Below are positions 59,117-64,000 of a stretch of 64,000 nt of DNA, in pieces. This stretch comes from Achromobacter spanius (GTDB lineage: Bacteria; Pseudomonadota; Gammaproteobacteria; Burkholderiales; Burkholderiaceae_B), in NCBI RefSeq assembly GCF_003994415.1, contig NZ_CP034689.1:4030001-4094000 (forward strand), given 5' to 3'. The notes under the pieces are model-generated. The model saw nothing but the letters and a program-made list of their open reading frames with translations. It ran no database searches and was not told the origin of the DNA. The position numbers were made by a program, and so were the translations under genes. Within the stretch, counting starts at the first letter, position 1, and the number at the start of each line of letters is the position of its first letter.

Positions 59117-59752
59117 ATGCACGATCAAGACACTCTCAACGCACGCTCCCGCGAAACGCGCGACCGGCTGATCCGGGCAGGCCTGGCGCTGTTCAGCCGC
59201 CATGGGCTGGACGGCGTGCGGACCCGGCAACTGGTCGACGCGGCAGGCGTGAACCAATCCGCTATTCCCTATCATTTCGGGGGCAAGGACGGGGTGTATG
59301 CAGCAGTGCTTGAGCAGGTGGCCGCCCACATCGCCGAGCGCCTGGGCCTGCCGCGCCCGGCGGCGACGTCGCCAGATTCCGCCCGTGCGGCGCTTCAGTT
59401 GCTGATGCAGGATTTTGTATCGGCACTGTTGGATTCAGAAGCGTCGGCCGCCAGCAGCCTGCTGCTGGCGCGCGAACAGCTACAACCCACCGAGCAATTC
59501 GACGCGTTGTATGGGCAGTTGTTCCAGCCGCTGCACGAGAACATTGCAAACCTGGTAGCGGACATCCGTGGGCAAACGCATGGAGATCGCGACACCATTC
59601 TGCGCGCCCACGCCATCCTGGGCCAGGCGCTTGCCTTCGCGGTAGCGCGCGAGGCGCTGCTGCGCCGGCTGGGTGTCCAAACCTTGTCACCCAAGGACAT
59701 CCAGAACATCGTGCAGATGGTCGGGAACATGGCGATTAGCGCCTGTTCCTGA
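59117..59752 (+). CDS. TetR-family regulator
   Basis: 211 residues. TetR helix-turn-helix (LIRAGLALFSRHGLDGVRTRQLVDAAGVNQSAIPYHFGGKDGVYAAV) and a C-terminal domain of the CerR/DUF1956 type. Starts 31 nt after the M24 stop, so it may be cotranscribed. Confidence 0.9.
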   Translation: MHDQDTLNARSRETRDRLIRAGLALFSRHGLDGVRTRQLVDAAGVNQSAIPYHFGGKDGVYAAVLEQVAAHIAERLGLPRPAATSPDSARAALQLLMQDFVSALLDSEASAASSLLLAREQLQPTEQFDALYGQLFQPLHENIANLVADIRGQTHGDRDTILRAHAILGQALAFAVAREALLRRLGVQTLSPKDIQNIVQMVGNMAISACS

Positions 59753-59768
59753 CCACGCACATTCCCCG

Positions 59769-60809
59769 CTACTTCGTCGACAATTCCGACCATTGCGCCA
59801 GCGGCAACGGCGGCTGCGCATGCAGGATGCGGGCAAGCACCCGCTTCAATTCCTCCCAACCGCCCCGCTCGCTGGGCCAACTGGACGGCGTGACCGGCTT
59901 CCAACCGCCCTCTGGCGTGCGCTCGGCCATCTTGAAGCGGAAGGTGTAGTGCCCCGCCATGCCCATGCGCAAATCGCTCACGACCAAGGCGTCGCCGATG
60001 GCGTCATAGCGCAGCCAATCATCCGTGAACCATTGCAGGCGCTGGTGCAGGGGCACATCATCCAACGCTTGCGCCAGATCCAGGTGCAGCGGCTGGCGCA
60101 GCCATTCCGGCGGGTCCCGGTCGAACAGGCTGCTGACGGCTTCGTAGTAGCTGCCATCCGGCGTCTTGGCAATGACGCGCCAGACCAGGGTATTGAACGG
60201 CATCGACACGGCCCGCAGCTCGGTTACCGCGATGCCCTGATCGCGCATCGCCTCGCGCACCCGGTCTTCCGCCGCCATGCGGCTGGCCAGGCCGAAGCCC
60301 AGATACGCGGTGCTGAATACCAGCACGCCGGCCAGGAAGCGGCGTGCACGTTGCGTCACCCCGACGGCAATGGCGTAGAACACGGCCAGCAACATCGGCA
60401 CCGTGTAGACGGGGTCAATAATGAAAATGGCCGACCAGCTTTCGGGTATGGTGGTCATCGGCCAAAAAAGCTGCGTGCCATAGACCGTGAACGAATCCAG
60501 TATCGGATGCGTCACCAGCACCAGCCATATTGTCAGGAACAGCCGTCGCCCGCTATACGGTGCCTGTGGCCAGTATTTGCGTATCAGCCAGGCAAGCAGC
60601 ATGGCCAGGCCGGTCAGCACGAACACCGAATGGGAGAAGCCCCGGTGGTAGGTCATGAGGGACACGGGGTCGGGGTACCGCACCAATACGTCCAGATCGG
60701 GCAGCGTCCCCAGCACCGCGCCGTAAATCAGCGCCCGACGCCCTTGGAAGCGTCCCAGCAAGGCGCCTTGTATGCCCGCGCCCAGCACGGCTTGTGTTAC
60801 CGAATCCAT
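59769..60809 (-). CDS. DUF457/YdjM-like membrane hydrolase
   Basis: 346 residues. N-terminal half with His/Asp metal motifs (LGTLPDLDVLVRY, YHRGFSHS, THPILDSFTVYG) and about five membrane helices, typical of membrane-bound metal-dependent hydrolases (DUF457). The C-terminal half is a soluble extension. ATG at 60809 begins MDSVTQAVLGAGIQGALLG, the family start; an in-frame extension to 60875 is less likely. Physiological role unknown. Confidence 0.85.
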   Translation of the reverse strand: MDSVTQAVLGAGIQGALLGRFQGRRALIYGAVLGTLPDLDVLVRYPDPVSLMTYHRGFSHSVFVLTGLAMLLAWLIRKYWPQAPYSGRRLFLTIWLVLVTHPILDSFTVYGTQLFWPMTTIPESWSAIFIIDPVYTVPMLLAVFYAIAVGVTQRARRFLAGVLVFSTAYLGFGLASRMAAEDRVREAMRDQGIAVTELRAVSMPFNTLVWRVIAKTPDGSYYEAVSSLFDRDPPEWLRQPLHLDLAQALDDVPLHQRLQWFTDDWLRYDAIGDALVVSDLRMGMAGHYTFRFKMAERTPEGGWKPVTPSSWPSERGGWEELKRVLARILHAQPPLPLAQWSELSTK

Positions 60810-60928
60810 AGTTTCCCAGTCGAACCTTCCATCAACCGCATCAATCAGACAGCCTAGATAACATTTGGCCATCAAGCCAGGCGTTAAGATACCCGATTGC
60901 TTTCAGCTAATTTTCAGACTTCGCCTTC

Positions 60929-61579
60929 ATGGATCAATATATCGACAAGATCGGCCTCTTCATCGAGGCCAACCAGGTGTGGGCAGGCCCCATCACGTTC
61001 CTGCTTACCATGGGGGAATCGATGGTGCTGTTGGGCCTGTTCATTCCCGCGACGGCGCTGATGCTGCTGACGGGTGGCTTGATCGGCGCGGGCACGCTGG
61101 ACCCCTGGGGCGTGGTCGCCTGGGGTATTGCCGGCGCCATTGTGGGCGACGCGCTGTCGTACTGGCTGGGCCGCTGGGCCGGCCCCGGCGTGTTGCGCCG
61201 CTGGCCGCTCAAGCAACAACGCACCGGCGTGGCGCGCGCGCGGCTGTTCTTTTACCGCTATGGCTTTGCCTCGGTGCTGATCGGCCGCTTCCTGGGGCCG
61301 ATCCGCTCAACCATTCCCACCGTCGCCGGCGTGATGGGCATGGCGCACCACCGCTTCCAACTGGCCAATGTCATGTCGGCGCTGCTGTGGATGCCCTTGA
61401 TGTTGGCGCCGGGCTACATCACGGCGCGCAGCCTGGGAACGGCGGAAAACGCGCAGCAAATCGCCATGATGATCGGCGCGGGCCTCTCAGTGCTGCTAGG
61501 ATGCGGGCTTCTGCTGGCCATGGTGCGCAAGCGCCGTCAACCTGCTCGGCAACGGGCGGGGCAAAGCCGCGGCAACTGA
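60929..61579 (+). CDS. DedA-family inner membrane protein
   Basis: 216 residues, four to five membrane segments. Conserved DedA residues in ENxxxxLGLFIPATALM-like (ESMVLLGLFIPATAL) and YWLGRWAGPGV and RFLGPIRSTIPTVAGVMGM. Members are linked to lipid flipping and membrane-potential maintenance. Forms a short forward cluster with the next two genes. Confidence 0.9.
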   Translation: MDQYIDKIGLFIEANQVWAGPITFLLTMGESMVLLGLFIPATALMLLTGGLIGAGTLDPWGVVAWGIAGAIVGDALSYWLGRWAGPGVLRRWPLKQQRTGVARARLFFYRYGFASVLIGRFLGPIRSTIPTVAGVMGMAHHRFQLANVMSALLWMPLMLAPGYITARSLGTAENAQQIAMMIGAGLSVLLGCGLLLAMVRKRRQPARQRAGQSRGN

Positions 61580-61591
61580 TCGGAGAATGGC

Positions 61592-62113
61592 ATGGCGATT
61601 GACCTGGAGCCAAAAGACGGCGATTTCGCGCGCTACATCGAAAACCTGTCGCGCGCGGGCGGCATCACGCCCGGCAAGGTGCCCGAAAAGGGCCGTGCGT
61701 CGCGCCAGGCCAGCGTCGCCGTGCCGGTGCCCGTACCCGCCCCCGCGTCGGGTGACTCCTTGTCCACCGCTCCTTGGGGCAACACGGCTCCGCCCTCGCG
61801 CAGCACCGGCTCCCCCGGCTCCACTGCCCCCTCCGACGCGGCCGAAATCTCAATGGCCCAGCGCGCGCGCCAGCGCAAATTCGGCGTCATCCTGACCGTG
61901 GGCGGCGTGCTGGCGGGCTGGGCGGCCGCCAATATTGCATTCCGCGTGCTGCGCACTCCCCATTTTGAACTGGACGAGTTGATGCCCGCGGTATTCCTGG
62001 GGTTCTTTGCGGTCATGCTGCTGAAGGCCGCCGGCAACGCGCGCAAGGCGCGCGGCACGCCGCTGGGCAAACTGCCGCCACTGAAAACGTCGTCCTACCG
62101 CAAAGACAACTGA
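61592..62113 (+). CDS. Membrane protein of unknown function, 173 residues
   Basis: Hydrophilic N-terminal half rich in Pro/Ser/Ala (residues about 40-85), then two membrane helices (FGVILTVGGVLAGWAAANIAF and LMPAVFLGFFAVMLLKAAG) and a basic tail. No family recognised. 12 nt after the DedA gene. Confidence 0.7.
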   Translation: MAIDLEPKDGDFARYIENLSRAGGITPGKVPEKGRASRQASVAVPVPVPAPASGDSLSTAPWGNTAPPSRSTGSPGSTAPSDAAEISMAQRARQRKFGVILTVGGVLAGWAAANIAFRVLRTPHFELDELMPAVFLGFFAVMLLKAAGNARKARGTPLGKLPPLKTSSYRKDN

Positions 62114-62189
62114 CGCCGCTGGGCCTCTCGGCATTGGTGCTAACATTTCCGCCGCCGTCGCAAAGACCCTCAAGAATTACGGAGTAAAA

Positions 62190-62858
62190 GTGAATAACGT
62201 TGTCGGATTGAACCAGGCCCAAGCGGCCACGATGCTGAAGCTGCAAGACCACTTGAACAGCATGATCAATCCCGACTGGGTCAATGGCGGATCGCGTTTC
62301 CTGCGCGCCGCTTTTGTTGAGTCCGCCGAAGCGCTTGAGCACTACGGCTGGAAATGGTGGAAGAAGCAAACCATCGACCTGCCACAGGTGCAGATGGAAC
62401 TGGTGGACATCCTGCACTTCTACCTGTCGCACACCATCGTCCAAGCCAGCGGCCAACAAGCCGATGCCGCGCGCGCGCTGATGGCCGACCTGGCCACCCC
62501 CGCCTCGGTCACACTGGACGGCAAGACCTATTCGCTGGGCGCCCTGCCCGTGCCCGAGCTGCTGGAACTGATCGGCGGCCTGGCCGTCTGCGGCCGCGCC
62601 AGCTACAAGGTGCTGGAACAGACCATGACGGCGTGCGAGATGAGCTGGAACGACGCCTACACGCAGTACGTATCGAAGAACGTGCTGAACATCTTCCGCC
62701 AGCAGCACGGCTACAAGGAAGGCACCTACATCAAGATCTGGAACGGCGAAGAAGACAACGTCGTGCTGGCTCGCCTGCTGACACAGCTGGACCCCGCCAG
62801 CGCGGATTTCGCCGACGCGATGGCGCGCGAACTGGAACAGGCCTACGCCCGCCTGTAA
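62190..62858 (+). CDS. Dimeric dUTP diphosphatase (all-alpha NTP pyrophosphatase)
   Basis: 222 residues starting at a GTG. Helical MazG-like dUTPase: RAAFVESAEALEHYGWKWWKK provides the acidic metal ligands and Trp/Lys pair, MELVDILHFYLS the second acid motif, and YVSKNVLNIFRQQHGYKEGTY the C-terminal nucleotide-binding region. Removes dUTP to keep uracil out of DNA and supplies dUMP. Such dimeric dUTPases replace the trimeric Dut in some bacteria; I cannot tell whether a trimeric Dut exists elsewhere. Ends in a terminator. Confidence 0.9.
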   Translation: MNNVVGLNQAQAATMLKLQDHLNSMINPDWVNGGSRFLRAAFVESAEALEHYGWKWWKKQTIDLPQVQMELVDILHFYLSHTIVQASGQQADAARALMADLATPASVTLDGKTYSLGALPVPELLELIGGLAVCGRASYKVLEQTMTACEMSWNDAYTQYVSKNVLNIFRQQHGYKEGTYIKIWNGEEDNVVLARLLTQLDPASADFADAMARELEQAYARL

Positions 62859-62884
62859 GACCACGGCAAACCCGTCCGTCTAAA

Positions 62885-62911
62885 AAAATCGCCGCTTCAA
62901 GCGGCGATTTT
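62885..62911. terminator. Bidirectional terminator after the dUTPase gene
   Basis: AAAATCGCCGCTT-c-AAGCGGCGATTTT, nearly perfect, with A7 and T4 flanks, between the convergent dUTPase and OYE genes. Confidence 0.9.
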
Positions 62912-62935
62912 CATTGCAGGCCCTGCTGTTCAGAT

Positions 62936-64000
62936 TCAACGCTGACCGAAGCGCGTCTCGCCAAACAGTTCCTTCAGTTCGCGCGGTTGCGAGCGCCAGT
63001 ATTGGTGGGGCGCAGCCACTTGCCCGCCCAATTGCGCCGCCGCGTGCCAGGGCCAGCGCGGGTCGTACAGCATGCCGCGCGCCAGCGCGACCATATCCGC
63101 CTGGCCTTCGGCCAGGATGTCCTCGGCCTGCTGCGCCTCGGTGATCAGGCCCACCGTGATGGTCGGCATGCCCACCTGGCGCTTGATTTCGGCCGCGAAC
63201 GGCACCTGGTAGTTCGGCCCCACCGGAATTTTCTGCTGCGATGAAACGCCGCCGCTGGACACGTCAATGAACTCGCAGCCGCGATCCTTCAACTGCTGCG
63301 CGAAGACCAGCGTCTGCTCAAGATCCCAGCCGCCCTCCACCCAATCCGTGGCCGACACGCGCACACCCAGCGCAACCGAAGCCGGCGTGGCTTCACGCAG
63401 CGCCTGGAACACTTCAAGCGGAAAGCGCATGCGGTTCTCAAGCGAGCCGCCATAGGCATCCGTGCGCTGGTTCGCCACGGGCGACAAGAACTGATGCAGC
63501 AGGTAGCCGTGCGCGGCATGCAGCTCGATGGCGTCAAAGCCCAAGCGGATGGCGCGGCGCGCGCTGTCCACGAAGGCATCGCGCACGCGCGCCAGGCCGG
63601 CTTCATCCAGCGCCAGCGGCGGCGGTTCGGAGGCTTTGTGCGCAATGGGCGACGGCGCCCAGCCTTGCCAGCCGCCCTCGGACGGCGGCACCAGTTGGCC
63701 ACCGTTCCAGGGCGCGTCGCTGGACGCCTTGCGCCCGGCATGGCCCAACTGGATACCCAGCTTGATGGGCGAATAGCGCCGCACCGCGGCCACCACGCGG
63801 CCCAACGCCGCTTCGGTTTCGTCGGACCACAGCCCCAGGTCTCCCGGCGAAATCCGGCCATCGGGCTCCACCGAGGTCGCTTCGGTAAAGAGCAGCGCCG
63901 CGCCGGACAAAGCCAGATGGCCCAGATGGATCATGTGCCAATCGGTGGCACAGCCGTTTTCGGCCGAGTATTCGCACATGGGTGCGATGACGATGCGGTT
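62936..64000 (-). CDS. Old-yellow-enzyme NADH:flavin oxidoreductase (YqjM-like), 5' end outside the window
   Basis: At least 354 residues of an FMN-dependent ene-reductase barrel; the N-terminus lies beyond 64000, as the frame stays open (NRIVIAP before MCEYSAENG). OYE motifs: HLGHLALSGAALLFTEATSVEPDGRIS, GIQLGHAGRKAS, LHAAHGYLLHQFLSP and QRTDAYGGSLENRMRF. The Cys of APMCEYSA matches the redox Cys of YqjM, and IPVGPNYQVPFAAEIK also points to that class. Reduces activated C=C bonds. Confidence 0.92.
   Translation of the reverse strand, partial: NRIVIAPMCEYSAENGCATDWHMIHLGHLALSGAALLFTEATSVEPDGRISPGDLGLWSDETEAALGRVVAAVRRYSPIKLGIQLGHAGRKASSDAPWNGGQLVPPSEGGWQGWAPSPIAHKASEPPPLALDEAGLARVRDAFVDSARRAIRLGFDAIELHAAHGYLLHQFLSPVANQRTDAYGGSLENRMRFPLEVFQALREATPASVALGVRVSATDWVEGGWDLEQTLVFAQQLKDRGCEFIDVSSGGVSSQQKIPVGPNYQVPFAAEIKRQVGMPTITVGLITEAQQAEDILAEGQADMVALARGMLYDPRWPWHAAAQLGGQVAAPHQYWRSQPRELKELFGETRFGQR

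Overview
The window is high-GC, densely coded chromosomal DNA from a betaproteobacterium of the Alcaligenaceae, most likely Achromobacter or a close Bordetella relative. This rests on the gene order tig-clpP-clpX-lon, the split dapC-dapD-dapE pathway, the ribF-ileS-lspA-coaBC block and the codon and GC character; no rRNA or species marker is present. I see no prophage, integrase, transposase or CRISPR array. The first 106 bases hold no gene.

Layout. 0.1-4.3 kb: uvrB (reverse strand, with a one-base frameshift near its N-terminus), an aromatic/aspartate aminotransferase, and lexA behind a perfect LexA box. 4.4-10.5 kb: the protein-quality-control block tig-clpP-clpX-lon on the reverse strand, with a probable heat-shock promoter ahead of lon. 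10.6-16 kb: an exported M48 protease, two cold-shock proteins with matching leaders of about 130 nt, and several small unknown genes. 16-27.5 kb: an accessory-type stretch of regulators paired with their targets (LysR with a DSD1-type PLP enzyme, TetR between two MFS pumps), an orphan PqiB-like MCE protein, kdsA and a few proteins of unknown function.

27.5-34.5 kb is the most interesting part: a five-gene, tightly overlapping operon on the reverse strand encoding an MFS transporter, an FGGY kinase, a GlpD-type dehydrogenase, an alkyl-DHAP-synthase-like FAD oxidase and a GlpP-family antiterminator. Its leader carries a strong promoter, an intrinsic terminator and a mutually exclusive alternative hairpin starting at the predicted first transcribed base. 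The arrangement resembles the uncharacterised E. coli ygc cluster plus a GlpD homologue, and suggests a polyol pathway controlled by antitermination.

35-45 kb: tRNA-Leu(UAG), lysine/peptidoglycan precursor synthesis (dapC, dapD, dapE), prmB, an ABC-F ATPase, and a reverse-strand operon of desaturase, uvrD and chorismate mutase. 45.5-55 kb: an RsmB-type rRNA methyltransferase with a tandem-repeat disordered N-terminus, purN, then ribF-ileS-lspA and coaBC. 55-59.8 kb: an accessory metabolic cluster (DUF1177, PepE-like peptidase, IclR, a metal-ligand-deficient M24 protein, TetR), joined to coaBC by an inverted doublet of palindromic repeats whose ends supply both flanking stop codons. 59.8-64 kb: membrane proteins (DUF457, DedA and a small one), a dimeric dUTPase and an old-yellow-enzyme gene cut by the window end.
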